A stretch of DNA of 64,000 nucleotides from Cycas panzhihuaensis (taxonomy: Eukaryota; Cycadophyta). Positions 1 to 11,283 of this stretch are shown here, in pieces; within the stretch, counting starts at the first letter, position 1; every line of letters begins with the position of its first letter. Under the pieces are notes generated by a model. That model was not told the DNA's origin, searched no databases, and worked only from the letters and a program-made list of their open reading frames with translations. A program made the position numbers and the translations under genes. The DNA is taken from NCBI GenBank assembly GCA_023213395.1, contig CM041465.1:109933741-109997740 (forward strand), in the 5' to 3' direction.

Positions 1-858
1 CAAACAAACTCGACCTACCAATCGAGCAAGCCATGTTCATGTAAAGGGGGATAAAGGCCCTTCTACTCATGCCTTGGCTTGCTTCATCTCAATACATGAT
101 TCATCCCATCTCAAAGAAGATCCTACATCTTCTTCCTCTAGCCTTACTCGCTTTGCTCCTATTGGTATCGGGAGCTATGGGCACCTTACCTTGTTCAGTA
201 ACAATGAGTCCTATGGCAAGGATGAGGACTTTCCTCACCCCATCTCTTTCCTCCGCATTAGTAGGAGGCACCCTTCTTATTCTAGGTCCCAACCTAGAAC
301 TCCTCTTGTTGGAGAGACTACTCATTCCCTTGTGTCACATGTCATTGCACGCATTGACCCACAGGTCCTTGATTTTTCCTCTCCATCACCTCCCATAGGT
401 GATGGCCTTGAGGAACTTTCTTTTGCTCCTTATGAGGAGCCCCTTCCTGACTCTCTCTTAGAGTCTTTTGGGGATGTTGGACAACCTACTGACCATCGTA
501 GCTTCGTTGCTCCCCAGTACCTCATCTATTCGAAGTAAGGTCATCCACAAAGTGGATTACTTCAAAGATGATGAGGCTTTACTTGAGCACTTAGTGGGCT
601 CCATGCCCAACTTTCCTTCTGGTCACTATAGGCTTGGCCACCATAAGGTCTTGGCAATTGGGTCCATGCTTGTTGACCCAATTGCATCCCCTGTTTCGTC
701 TCTTCTTGTTGACCTTGCCCCTCTCCATTTTGAGGAGGGGAATGCCATGTGCATGGGGGTGACCCAAGACATAGTCATAGCCCCAGGCAAGGTCATTAAG
801 GTTGGGGCTGAATGCTCTCCTAATAAGGTAAGGGAATATTCCTTTTTATTCTAGGAGT
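1..858 (+). pseudogene. Gypsy A pol linker between protease and RT
   Basis: Two overlapping open frames (74-538, then 468-854) translate into a Ser/Pro/acid-rich stretch with no recognisable enzyme motif. The same linker occurs in B (30,606-31,440), C (41,760-42,365) and D (21,690-22,290), with shared short motifs such as DDEALLEHLVGS and GNAMCMG. The match shifts frame near 500-540, so a frameshift is present. It ends in a segment like the usual N-terminal lead-in to gypsy RT. Its function is unknown; it is probably a tether between protease and RT domains of the polyprotein. Confidence 0.6.
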
Positions 859-1655
859 TTTGAGATGTCTTTGCATGGCATTAGTCTAACATGAAGGGAA
901 TCGACCCCTCCATTGTCACCCACAATCTCACTACCATTCCTGGCGCTCACCCTGTGTGCCAGAAGTAGCGTCCTTTCCATCCTAAACTCTCAGCCATTAT
1001 TAAAATAAAGGTTGAGAAAATTTTGGATGTGGGACTTATTACTTCTATTGACTATCCTAAATGGGTGTCCAACATCGTTCCTATTGCTAAAAAGAATGGG
1101 ACCATCCAGATATATGTTGATTTTCATGATATCAATAATGCATGTCCTAAAGATAACTTTCCACTCCTTTTTATCAATCAGATTATTGATTGAACTACCA
1201 AATTTAAAGTCATGTCCTTGATGGACAGCTTCTCTGGCCATAATCAGATTTAGATCTCTCCCAAAGACTGCCATAAGTCGGCCTTCACCATCCCGTGGGG
1301 TACTTTTGCCTACAATGCAATGCCCTTTGGCCTCAAAAATGCAGGCACTACTTACTAAAGGGTAATGCATTTTATCTTCCACGACCTCATTAACGACATG
1401 TTGGAGGTCTATATGGATGACATGATGGGTCTCTCGTGTATCAGGGCCCACCATCCTTCAGACTTGTAGGCCATCTTCACACGGTGCCATAAGTACCACG
1501 TAAGTTTAAACCCACTCAAATATGTGTTTGTCATCACTTCTACCAAACTCCTTGGATTCCTTGTGTCAAAGAAAGGAATTTAGATCGACCCTGATAAAGT
1601 CAAGGTGATCCTTGACATGCTGGCTCTTAGAACTCGGTGACAGATCAAGTCGTTC
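859..1655 (+). pseudogene. Gypsy A reverse transcriptase domain (broken)
   Basis: One frame runs from about 1,000 to 1,430 with gypsy RT blocks in order: the VGLITSIDYPKWVSN-like lead, the block with ACPKDNFPL, the first catalytic Asp in LMDSFSGHNQI, the MPFGLKNA block, and the catalytic YMDD box at 1,410-1,421. The LLGFLVSKKGI connection motif follows near 1,550. The ACPKDNFPL form is typical of the Tat/Athila side of plant gypsy elements. Stops interrupt it, for example TGA near 1,192 and TAG/TAA near 1,252 and 1,357, nearly all explained by C-to-T or G-to-A changes. It is not functional. Confidence 0.85.
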
Positions 1656-2325
1656 CTAGGTAGACTTGGCTTCCTCAGGCATTTCCTAGAAAATTTCACT
1701 ATAAATGCCAAACCCTTGACCAACCTATTGAAGAAGGGATCCTTGCTTACTATTAAAGAAGAGAGACTATTTGTTTGGTCTGATAAGACCAAACAAGCCT
1801 TCGAAGGACTTAAGGAAGCCCTTGCTTTCGCTCCAACATTAGTGCCCTCTTGCTTCAATATGCCTCTCATTCTTTACACCTTAGCAACCGATGAGTCTTT
1901 GGGCATCATGTTGGCTCAGGAAGATGATTCGGGAGTCGAGAGATCTATTTACTTTATCAGTCAGATCCTCGTGGTTGTTGAACTCAACTACTCTTTGACC
2001 GAGAAGGAATGCCTCTCCTTGGTTCATGTAACCAAGAAGTTTAGGCACTACTTGCTCTGTAACACTACTGAGGTGATCCTCTAGTCTGATCCCTTGCGAT
2101 ATCTACTCACTCGTTCTAGACTGACTGGTAGGGTTGGTCATTGGGCCATCCTTCTTCAGGAGTTCTATCTCTATATCGTCAACCAGAAATTGGAGAAAGG
2201 GATGGTAGTGGCTGAACAGCTCGCAGATGCCCTTATCCCTAACTCGCTCGATGCCCTTGTTGAATATTCTCTTCCTGATGAGTCTATCTTAACTATCTAG
2301 GGCACTTCTTCGTATCCACTCATTG
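1656..2325 (+). pseudogene. Gypsy A RNase H (pol-type, broken)
   Basis: Open stretches 1,716-2,084 and 2,094-2,300 are the tether plus RNase H that follow RT in gypsy pol. The first acidic residue is in the ATDESLGIMLAQ block, the second in LTEKECLSLVH, and the SDPLRYLLT block follows a stop at 2,082-2,084. This is the ordinary RNase H that degrades the RNA template during reverse transcription. It is distinct from the separate aRNH ORF at 12,318-12,815. Stops break the frame. Confidence 0.75.
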
Positions 2326-3579
2326 ATAATGAGTGGTATGGTGACATCATGCGGTACCTCACACAATAGTAGTATCACCCTAAAGCCAGTAATAAGGTTA
2401 GATCTCACATCCAGACCTCTGCTAGGCAATACCTCCTTATGGACAAAGTGTTATACAAGAGGTATTTTCATAGGATCCTCCTCCATTGCATCACTATCAA
2501 TGAAGCAGACCAGATACTCCATGAATACCACCATGGCATTTGTGGGGGTCACTTTGGGGGCCAATCCATGGCCCAAAGGATCCTCCGTATGGGCTACTAT
2601 TGGTCGTCCCTCTTTAAAGATGCCTATGCCTATGCTTTGAGATGTAAGTGATGCCAAGAGCACGCCAACATCTCCCATGTACCTTCTGAGGCTCTTCATC
2701 CTATCGTGTCTCCATGGCCTTTCACTCAATGGGGTCTAGACCTCATCGGGGCCATATCTCCACCCTCTTCATCACAACACTAGTTCATCTTGACTGCCAC
2801 ACAGTAGTTTACTAAATGGGCAGAAGCTATCCCTCTGATTACCACCCCTAGCAAGATGATATCTACTTTCTTCTACCAGCACATCATTTGTTACTTTGAG
2901 ATTCTTGACGTCTTGATCATAAACAATGAAACCCTTTTTTGTAATAAGGAGATGGATGAAGTTTGTGAGAAATTCAAAATCTCTCATAAAACTTCCTCCC
3001 CTTATTACTCCCAGGTGAATGGTCAAGTTGAGTCGTTCAACAAAACTCTTGTCAACATCTTAAAGAAAACCGTTGCTCAATCTCAAAGAGATTGGCACCT
3101 TCATCTCCCTTCCGTCCTATGGGCCTATCGTACCTCTATCTGTGCTACTACGGGAATGACCCCATTCTCCCTAGTTTACGAGACCAAGGCGGTATTCGTG
3201 CTAGAAGTGGAGATTCTCTCTCTACGAGTTTCCCTTTGAGGTCTCATCGGTAAGGAGTCATATATGTCAGGCTTATCTTTTAGACCTCAAGGCCTTGGAT
3301 GAGAGACATTTAGTTGCCTACTAGGCTAACCTCGCATTTAAAGCCCGCTCGCAAAGGACCTATGATAAACACCTTCGTTCTCATCATTTGTATCCTCAGG
3401 ACCACATCCTCAAATTGGAATATCTCCACGACTGCTTAACTAAATTCAGACCCAAATGGATTGGTCCCTTTGTCATTCTTAAGAGTCTCGATAATGACTC
3501 CTATAGGATCGCCACCCTGGAGGGTCTTGAATTTGAGAAAGTTATTAATGGGGAATTCCTCAAGAAATTTTATACATGA
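2326..3579 (+). pseudogene. Gypsy A integrase (broken)
   Basis: The zinc-binding N-terminus is visible at about 2,520-2,660 (HEYHHGICGGHFGG then CK-stop-CQEH, where CGA became TGA). The catalytic core follows: first Asp in GLDLIGAI near 2,740, the second-Asp block mutated to INNET at about 2,920 (Asp to Asn), and the Glu in NGQVESFNKT near 3,030. The C-terminal part with WIGPFVILKSL and LEGLEFEKVINGEF ends at TGA 3,577-3,579. There are several nonsense changes and a frameshift near 3,240. The missing catalytic Asp makes it inactive. In B the same C-terminal block is the landing site of element C. Confidence 0.85.
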
Positions 3580-4310
3580 CTTCATCGTCACCTCTCTCAT
3601 GCTCCGCAATGAGCCTAAACTACCACCCTAAGCTTGTTCCCATTCCTCCTAGCTACAGGTATAATGACGGCTTAGAGTGGCCTCCTCATTCCTTTTTTCT
3701 GGTTCCTCATGCAGAACCCTTATTCCCATTTCTTTGGGGAACCTCATCCTCCTATTTGGGCATCCCCCAATTAAGACAACTTGTTGGAGTGTCATCACTC
3801 TCCTTCTATTTGGAATTTCCTTTGCATATCCCACTATGCTCCTATGTGGACATATGTGTTACCCTATTTCCTAGCCTCACATGTACCTATCGCCTCTGAT
3901 CATGGTCATCGTGTGTGCTCTTGTTAGGAATATGGCCCTGCATGAAAGGAAATACACATAACTTAAACAAATATCATAACACAAAACTCATACAATAATA
4001 AGCTCAAAATACAATCATACATATCCTCATGCATCCGTGCACCCTCATATACATACATAAACATGTGATAGAAACATACATATCATCCATCATATACTAC
4101 ATATGCATCATCATATATCAAATGGGGTACCAATCACCCTGCCTATATACATCAAAATAATCATGTGTCATATCATACAAGTGGTATGGTACATCATCTG
4201 TGGGAAGCTGGTGTCCTTGCAGGGAGGGTACAATTATGTAACTACATATGGTGACTCCCTGAAGGTCCGTGCTTTCCCCTGTCCAAAACTAAAAACTCCT
4301 ATGTACTACC
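3580..4310 (+). other. Convergent intergenic region, pol (+) versus PMD (-)
   Basis: There is no gene here. This stretch separates the end of integrase from the end of the antisense PMD gene and must hold 3' ends for both transcripts. It is rich in CATA/TATA steps from about 3,990 to 4,220. Matching sequence occurs at the same place in B (48,400-49,138), C (40,742-41,373) and inside each tandem unit of D. A 107-codon open frame at 3,576-3,899 has partial counterparts in the other copies, but the similarity is of DNA, not of one protein frame. Confidence 0.5.
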
Positions 4311-6052
4311 CTACTGCTGCCCCACCCTTGAGGCATCATCTCTTGGACGATGTGATCCCTCTCCTGGGCACCACATACCTTTGAGACTCCTCCTCAGTCT
4401 CTGAGAGCCTCCTGCTCTACTCTCCTTATCCTGTGGCCTCCTCAGGGTCGTCGCCTCTATGTGGGTATATGTCCTACTCCATCCTAGCCTCGATGCCACC
4501 TCATCCACCAGTCGATCGTATTGGGCCTTGATATGATCTTGATCCATCTCTACGCTGCGAAGCCTCTCCTCCATCCCTTTGAGACACTCCTCCATCACTG
4601 CTAGCTGGATATGGCCCTCCATATCCCCTCCAGCTCCTCCTTTAGCCTCCAGTGCCTGTACCTGACTTTGTAGTGTATTTCTCTGAGTTCGAGTCATGTC
4701 CAACTCTGCTTATAGTTGTCTCACACATACCTCATGCTCTTAGGACTCTTCTACCCATATGTCTCTCATCCTTATCAATGGGGTGAATGCTGCTATGTGG
4801 CTGCCTGCTGATCTAGGCTCATCACCTGCCTAGATGGGAGGTTGTCCCTCTGCGTAGGTCTAAGGGAATATCTCTCAGACTATCGCCTCTACCAGTCTCT
4901 AGATGTCTATTATACCTGTGATCCAACATGTCATGTATCAGTACATATCCATACGTGTATCAAGCTAAAATCAAACTATGTATATGTCTGGTAATCAAAT
5001 GATGATAAGGGAAGGTTACGTCTCACCTGGTGTGGCTGTCGGCTCCTCTACTTAGGTGAATGCCTCTACCTCGGGGACTCCACCCGCTACAGGTACCTTC
5101 TCAGCCATCGCTTTAGCAACTGGGGTGTCCCTCCTCTCCTCAACTGGTGTAGCTGCCTCTCTGGATCTCCTAACGATCTGCAGCTTGCGAGCCCATGTCA
5201 CTGGACCCCTGCTCTCCTCTATAGCTCCTAACGGGCCTGCCTCTCTACCTACAGCCCCAGATATTCCTGCCTCCCCCGATGTGGTCCCTTATCGACCTGC
5301 CTCTCTAGCAGCTTGTGATGGGCTGACCCCATCACCTCCATTGTTGCCCTCATCATCCCTTGGGGGCACTCATGCCCTGCCTGCCTCATTGTTGCTATCC
5401 CACCTCACTGCTCTATATAGATCTATTATGTAGTCTCTCATTGTGAGGAGGTCTAGCGATGTGGCCTCCACCAGGCAACGGACATGAGCCTAGTTGTCAG
5501 TCCCTCTGAACCTAGTCTACCACCTATATGCCATTGGGGCTCACTCTAAAATAGCGTGTGGTCCCCCTGTCGGTGCCACTGCTCCAAAGTGGTCAAAGAA
5601 CCAACACCTTTGTAACGCATCTTGTATGATGACGCCCTCCGCTACCCAAATGGTGTCCAGTTGTGTGACAAGGTTCACCGCTATGAGGGTAGCCCAATCC
5701 ATCCTCTCTCCTACCTCACATCAACGCACTACATCTATCTAACCACCCGGTATGTCCCTATAGTTCTGTTTCTAGGAGATCCTAAACAAAATGCATAACA
5801 TAATCAGTTTCCTCACCCGAGGAACCCCCCACATCATCATACTCTAGAGAGGAATCCCTCACCTCTCCCACCTGTCCGAGCCTATGAAATAAGTCATAGC
5901 CTCCATGTGTGCTGCCTCATTGATGGGTAGCACTCCTAGTATCACTAGCCTCCATGTCGTTGATACCCCCAGTATCCTCCTAACATCTCCTGGTGTCATC
6001 GATACGTCTCCCACTTTGGGTAGGTGGAATACATGTCTCCCCCTATCCCAAT
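4311..6052 (-). pseudogene. Antisense PMD-like gene of gypsy A, cut by copia 1
   Basis: On the minus strand this continues a gene that is antisense to pol. Its N-terminal part includes a block matching the HVFHLPQVGDMTV region of the C copy, here on the complement of about 5,990-6,045. An acidic/Gly/Pro-rich middle follows, and then a C-terminal coiled coil (complement of 4,440-4,703, with LQSQVQALEAKGG and MEERLRSVEMDQDHIKAQYD). The stop is at 4,313-4,311. An intron lies at 4,916-5,026. The start and about 350 bp are missing because copia 1 inserted at 6,053 and a deletion followed. Plant mobile domain proteins include MAIN/MAIL1 and many transposon-borne copies; the assignment rests on short motifs and layout. 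Confidence 0.6.
4916..5026 (-). other. Intron in PMD gene, copy A (111 nt)
   Basis: Reading the minus strand, CCAG|GTGAGA marks the donor (G at 5,026) and CACAG|G the acceptor (G at 4,916). Joining the two sides gives a phase-1 junction after which the frame matches the corresponding part of C and B (…LVEA… then …YAEG). The intron is exactly as long as the one in B (111 nt) and close to C (108 nt). Confidence 0.7.
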
Positions 6053-6681
6053 TGTTGGGTATTATGATAACAATTATAAGGCTAAAATTATGGCATGTTT
6101 TCGGTATGGTTTCCCCCTCCTAATCTTTATCGGGGGGTTCCAAGGGGGGCGGGAGCCCCTCAAAGTGCGGGGACGTGGGCGCCTCCTACGAGGGGTTCGG
6201 GCGTATCCCCAACCCAAAAAATTAGCCATGTAAACCTTATCAAAATATAAAGAGAATTAGGGTAGTTCAATACAAATACCCTAGATTCTACAGTTGAGAT
6301 TTAAGTCTTGGATGTTCCTCTCATATAGCCCATTTTAGGGCTTTTCATATTATGTTGTAATGTAATGCAATGTAACTGTGATGAGGGCAGCGACTGATTG
6401 TTATTCCTAAGAGCACTCTATAACTGTGATGTACTATTTCTCTATTCTACAGTAATAAAGATCGATACCTTTCCTATGTGGATGTTTCCCTAGCACATTG
6501 CTAGGGTTTTACCATATTATATTGGGTGCACATGTGATGTTTGGCTTTCATTTCCCTGTTACTGTATAATCTCTTATTTTAGAACTTACATGTAATTTTA
6601 AGTTTCAATTTCTGTAACTAGTTGTAAGAATGTAATAGATCTTGGTGGCAGTTAAAGGGTTGGGACCTTGTATTCTTAACA
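6053..6681 (+). repeat. 5' LTR of copia 1
   Basis: It starts TGTTGGGTATTATGATAACA and ends CTTAACA, 629 bp. The same sequence starts again at 10,725, and diverged copies flank copia 2. A G-rich block lies at about 6,130-6,190. An AATAAAG signal at about 6,454 would serve as polyadenylation signal. Confidence 0.9.
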
Positions 6682-6683
6682 AG

Positions 6684-6697
6684 TGGTATTAAAGCCA
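6684..6697 (+). promoter_or_regulatory. PBS of copia 1 (initiator tRNA-Met type)
   Basis: TGGTATTAAAGCCA lies two bases after the LTR. The plant copia standard complementary to the 3' end of initiator tRNA-Met begins TGGTATCAGAGC, so two C/G-type changes have occurred. Confidence 0.8.
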
Positions 6698-6752
6698 TTA
6701 TTTTTCTTACAATGAGTTTGTGAAGGTTTTGGTGTCGGTTTTTCTACACCAA

Positions 6753-7541
6753 ATGGCGAAACTAGCGAATGCAAAGTTTGAGGTTGAGAAATTCAATGGC
6801 AAGAATAACTTCAAGTTGTGGAAGCTAAAAGCATATGATATTCTTGTACAACAGGGTTTGTACAAAGCCCTTGCAGGCAAATCAAAGAAACCTGCGGGGA
6901 TGGACGATGATGAATGGGATGATTTAGATAAAAAGGTACTTAGCACAATACGCTTGTGCTTAGAAGATGAAGTTTTATTTAACATCATAGGGGAGCGGAC
7001 GGCAGCAAGATTATGGACCCAGTTGGAAGGCCTGTATATGACCAAATCAGTAACAAATCGAATATACCTGAAGAGGCAACTGTACTCATTATGGATGAAG
7101 GAAGGTACAAATATCGCTGACCATTTAAATATTTTCAATACTTTTATTTATCAATTAAGTAGTATCAATGTTAAAATTGAGGATGAGGACAAGGTAGTTA
7201 CCCTGTTATGCTTATTACCTAAATCCTGGGTTAATATTGTCACCTCAATTAGTTTTAACACTATAGATGAATTAGAATATGACTCTATTATGAGTGCTTT
7301 GCTAATGGAAGAAGTGCAGAGGAAGGCTAGTCTTAAAACCTCCACACCAGAAGCCATGATATCAAGGAGTAAAACATTTAAGAGAGGATAAAACTCTAGG
7401 GAGACATCGAGATCTAAGTCAAAGAGCAAAAAGAGCAAGCTTAGGTATTGGCATTGTAATAAGACAGATCACCTCAAGAAGGATTGTTACAAAAGGAAGG
7501 AGTTCCAGAAAAAGGAAGATCCTACCAAGGAGGCAAATCAG
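6753..7541 (+). pseudogene. Copia 1 gag
   Basis: The ATG at 6,753 gives MAKLANAKFEVEKFNGKNNF, the usual start of Tork-type gag. The capsid-like region with LWTQLEGLYMTKS and RIYLKRQLYSLWMKEGT follows. A TAA at 7,389-7,391 is a CAA-to-TAA change when compared with copia 2 (CAA retained); the frame continues past it. The zinc knuckle at about 7,447-7,495 reads YWHCNKTDHLKKDC, with the first Cys replaced by Trp. Gag packages the element RNA into virus-like particles. One stop and a damaged knuckle make this copy defective. Confidence 0.85.
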
Positions 7542-9171
7542 GTGGAGTCAAATCAAGGCATGGGTGATGATGTCTTGGTTGCTTGTAATGTTTCTCATTA
7601 TCACCATGACTGGTTATTAGATTCATGTGCTTCGCACCGCATGTGTCCACACAGGAGTTGGTTCTTATCATACCAACCTCTTGATAGTGGTGATGTACTT
7701 ATGGGAAACGAAGTTTCTTGTAAGATAGTGGGCATTGGTAGCATCAGAATTAAGATGTTCGATGGGGTAATCAAAACATTAACTGACATTAGACATGTAC
7801 CTGATTTGAAAAGGAATCTGATTTTCTTAGGTGAATTAGATTCAGGTGGTTTTAAGCATACAGGTCATGAAGGAGTCCTAAAGGTATCAAAGGGTGCCTT
7901 AGTTGTTATGAAAGCCTTAAAGAGAGGAAATCTTTATATTTTAGTGGGAAGTACAGATGTCAGCCAAGTAGCTATAGTGTCAAAGACTACAGAAGATCCA
8001 ACTCAACTATGGCATCAGAGACTTGGGCACATGAGTGAGAGAGGACTTAAGGTGCTGATAAACCGTAAGTTTCTTCCTAACTTGCAGCTTTCAGACTTGG
8101 CTTTTTATAAACATTGTGTTTTTGAAAAATAGTGTAGACTCAGGTTTAAAGTAGGGAGTCACACTAGTAAAGGCGTTCTTGATTATATACATTCAGATGT
8201 ATGGGGACCAGCCCCTAAAATATCTTGTGGAGGATCATTGTATTTTGTCACTTTTATATATGATTACTCGAGGAAGGTGTGGGTCTATTTTTTTAAAAGA
8301 AAATCTGAAGTTTTCAGTGTGTTTAAGTAGTTCAAGGCTTTAGTTGAGAAACGATCTTGGTAAGACAATCAAATGTTTAAGAACTGACAATGGAGGTGAG
8401 TTTAACTCCTTGGAGTTTAAGAACTATTACAGAGAAGTTGGGATTGAAAGACACAAGACCACTAACTGTACTCCGCAGTAAAATGGCATTGCTGAGTGCA
8501 TGAATAGGACACTCTTGGAAAGAGCAAGAAGTATGCTAAGTAATGCAGGATTGGAGCAGGGCTTGTGGGCAGAAGCTATTCAAACAGCTTGTTATCTAGT
8601 AAACAGGTCACCATCACTTGTAATAGATTGCAAAATTCTTGAAGAGGTATGGATTGGACATCTATGTGATTATTTAAATTTAAAAGCTTTTGGTTGTGAT
8701 GCTTATGCCTGGACTGACAAAAGTAAATGTTCAAAGTTAGACCCAAAATCCAAGAGATATATCTTTGTTGGTTATGGTAATAAGGATGGTGTGAAGGGAT
8801 CAAGGTTGTGGGATCCTACTGCCCACAAAATCATCATTAACAGAGATTTCATATTTCATGAATCTCCCCTTGTAAAATCAGATAGTGTAGAAGCTGAAAT
8901 GAAACAGGAGCAGCAAGATGAACATCAAGTTAAGTTTGAAATGCATCCATCTATGGAATCAGAAGATCATGAAGATCTTTATGAAGATGAATCAGCAGCA
9001 GATTCATAGGAATATGTGGATACTCCTTTGCCAACAGTTAGAAGATCTACATGAGTTAGTCATCCACCTGATAGGTACAACCCTTCTATTTCTATTACTT
9101 TAGTTTCTAATGATTGTGAGCCCACATGTTATCAGCAAGCAGTAGATGATAACCATGGAGAGAAGTGGATA
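7542..9171 (+). pseudogene. Copia 1 protease and integrase
   Basis: The protease motif is LLDSCASHRM near 7,615 (Asp-Ser-Cys instead of the usual Asp-Ser/Thr-Gly/Ala). The integrase zinc domain starts at LWHQRLGHMSERG near 8,008. The core keeps all three acidic residues: YIHSDVWGP near 8,190, LRTDNGGEF near 8,385 and NGIAECMNRT near 8,490. Stops occur at about 8,130 and 8,328 (TAG), 8,479 (TAA), 9,007 (TAG) and 9,051 (TGA). A frameshift lies at about 8,355, judged against copia 2. Pro/Glu-rich linker sequence runs to RT. Not functional as it stands. Confidence 0.85.
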
Positions 9172-10676
9172 AGGGCTATACAGGAAGAGATAGATGCCTT
9201 GAAGAAAATTAATTTATAGGACTTGATAGAACTTCCACATGGCAGGAAGACTGTTAATTGCAGGTGGGTTTTCAAAAAGAAAACAGATGTTGATAGAAAG
9301 GTTGATAAACATAGGGCAAGACTGGTGGCTAAAGGTTTTGCACAAAAAATAGGTATTGACTTTCATGAGATCTTTTCACCAGTTGTTAAACTTGTTTTAA
9401 TTCAAGTGTTGTTAGCATTGGTAGCTTCTCTTGATTTGGAGTTGGAGCAGTTAGATGTAAAAATAACTTTTCTACATGGAGATTTAGATGAGGAGATCTA
9501 TATGGATCAACTAGAAGGGTTTGTACAAGATGGCAGGAAAAGACTTATTTGCAGGCTCAGGAAATCATTGTATGGTCTAAAGCAATTAAGCTGGCAGTGG
9601 TACAAGAAGTTTGATGCCTTCATGGAGAGCCAAAATTTCAAAAGAAGTGAGTATGGTCATTGTGTTTACTTTAAATTTATGGACAATGGCTTATTCATTA
9701 TCTTGGTGTTATATGTTGATGATATGCTAGTTGTAAGAAAGAGCATGGAAGAAATCAATAAGCTAAAGGTTCAATTGGCTAGGACTTTTGATATGAAGGA
9801 TCTAGGAGCTGCAAAACAAATCTTAGGCATGGAGATACATAGAGTCATGAAAAATGGTAAGCTATGGTTATCACAACAGAAATATGTAGAGAAGGTGCTA
9901 ACTAGGTTTGGTATGGAAAATGTGAAACTAGTGAGTATCCCATTGGCTTCCCACTTCAAGCTTTCTTTGAATTTGAGTCCTAGTAGTGAAGAAGAAAAGG
10001 CTTATATGTCTCGTGTGCCTTATGCCAGTGCAGTAGGAAGTTTGATGTATGCCATAGTATGTACAAGACCTGATATTTCACATGTAGTTAGTGTAGTTAG
10101 CAGGTTTATGGCAAATCTAGGAAAGGAACATTGGGCTACAGTGAAATGGATGCTTTAGTATTTAAGAGGCACAAGTGACTACCACATCACCTTTGAAGGT
10201 ATAGATAATTAGATTTATGGATATGTTGATTCAGACTTTGCAGGAGATTTAGACAAAAGAAGGTCTACTTCAGGTTATGTTTTTACTCTTGCAGATGGTC
10301 AAGTTAGTTGGATGTCCAAATTACAGAGCATAATTGCGATGTCAACCATGAAAGCTAAATATGTTCCTACAGTGCATGCTTGTAAAGAAGTAGTCTGGTT
10401 ACAGGGTCTATTGGTTGAGCTTGGAAGGAGACAAGAAAATGTAAAGGTATTTTGTGACAGTCAAAGTGCCATTTACTTAGCTAAGAATCCAACTTATTAT
10501 AATAGAACAAAGCATATTGCTCTTAAGTACCATTTCGTGAGACAGGTTGTGGAAGCAGGTGGAGTGACACTTGAGAAGATTCATACCAATCAAAATTATG
10601 CTGATATATTCATAAAACTAGTACCAGTAGAGAAGTTCAAATGGTGTTTGACTTCTCTTTGCTTGCAGAAAAGATG
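9172..10676 (+). pseudogene. Copia 1 reverse transcriptase and RNase H
   Basis: The frame 9,223-10,158 is open for 311 codons. It carries CRWVFKKKTD, RLVAKGFAQKIGIDF, LEQLDVKITFLHGDL, SLYGLKQ, the catalytic LYVDDMLV (near 9,715) and GSLMYAIVCTRPDI. RNase H follows with YVDSDFAGDLDKRRSTSGY near 10,220, MKAKYVPTVHACKE (catalytic Glu of the usual EAEY replaced by Lys) and FCDSQSAIYLAKN near 10,455. Stops at about 10,156 and 10,210 are TAG. The coding region ends with TGA at 10,674-10,676. RT looks nearly intact; RNase H has lost a catalytic residue. Confidence 0.9.
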
Positions 10677-10710
10677 ACGAAGGGTCCAGGAAAGGTATCG
10701 GGTAATTGTT

Positions 10711-10724
10711 GTCAAGGTGGAGAC
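10711..10724 (+). promoter_or_regulatory. PPT of copia 1
   Basis: GTCAAGGTGGAGAC directly precedes the 3' LTR. The same purine tract (GTCAAGGTGGAGAT) precedes the 3' LTR of copia 2. It primes plus-strand DNA synthesis. Confidence 0.75.
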
Positions 10725-11283
10725 TGTTGGGTATTGTGACAACAATTATAGGGCTAAAATTATGGCATGTTTTCAGCGTGGTTCCCTCTCCAATCTTTCT
10801 CAGGGGGTTCCAAGGGGTGCGGGAGCCCCCTTTGGCCGGGGGGTGCGGGGGGCATGGAATGGCCCCCGCTAGGAAGGGGTTCAGGGGCGATAGACCCTGA
10901 CCCGAAAAATTAGCCATGTAAACCTTATCAAAATGTAAAGAGAATCAGGGTCATTCGATACAAATACCCTAAATTCTACGGTTGAGATTTAGGTCTTGGA
11001 TGTTCCTCTCATGTAGCTCATTTTAGGGATTTTCTTATTATGTTGTAATATAATGCAATGTAACTGTGATGAGGGCAGTGACTGATTATTGTTCCTAAGA
11101 GCGCTCTGTAACTATAATGTACTGTTTCTCCATTCTATAGTAATAAAGATCGATACATTTCCTATGTGGATGTTTTCCTAACACACTACTAGGGTTTTAC
11201 CATGTTATATCGGGTGCACATGTGATGTTTGGCTTTTATTTTCTTATTACTGTATAATCTTTAATTTTAGAACTTGCATGTAA
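10725..11283 (+). repeat. 3' LTR of copia 1, truncated
   Basis: It starts TGTTGGGTATTGTGACAACA and follows the 5' LTR to GAACTTGCATGTAA. The last roughly 70 bp present in the 5' LTR are absent. Sequence then switches directly to the PMD/aRNH spacer of gypsy A. Confidence 0.85.

Larger units (their letters stand above)
6053..11283 (+). mobile_element. Ty1/copia element 1 (Tork/Tnt1-like)
   Basis: This is a nearly full-length copia element inserted in the PMD gene of gypsy A. It has a 5' LTR, an initiator-Met-type PBS, gag, protease, integrase, RT, RNase H, a PPT and a 3' LTR cut short at 11,283. The order PR-INT-RT-RH defines copia. Relatively few stops interrupt about 3.9 kb of coding sequence, so it is the best preserved coding element in the window. 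No target duplication can be found because the right LTR end and flank were deleted. Confidence 0.9.

Noticed and set aside
5056-5433. Plus-strand Ala/Pro-rich 125-codon frame, and similar ones at 49,971-50,294 and minus 39,553-39,885
   Set aside because: These are the opposite strand of the Gly/Ala-rich middle of the PMD gene.
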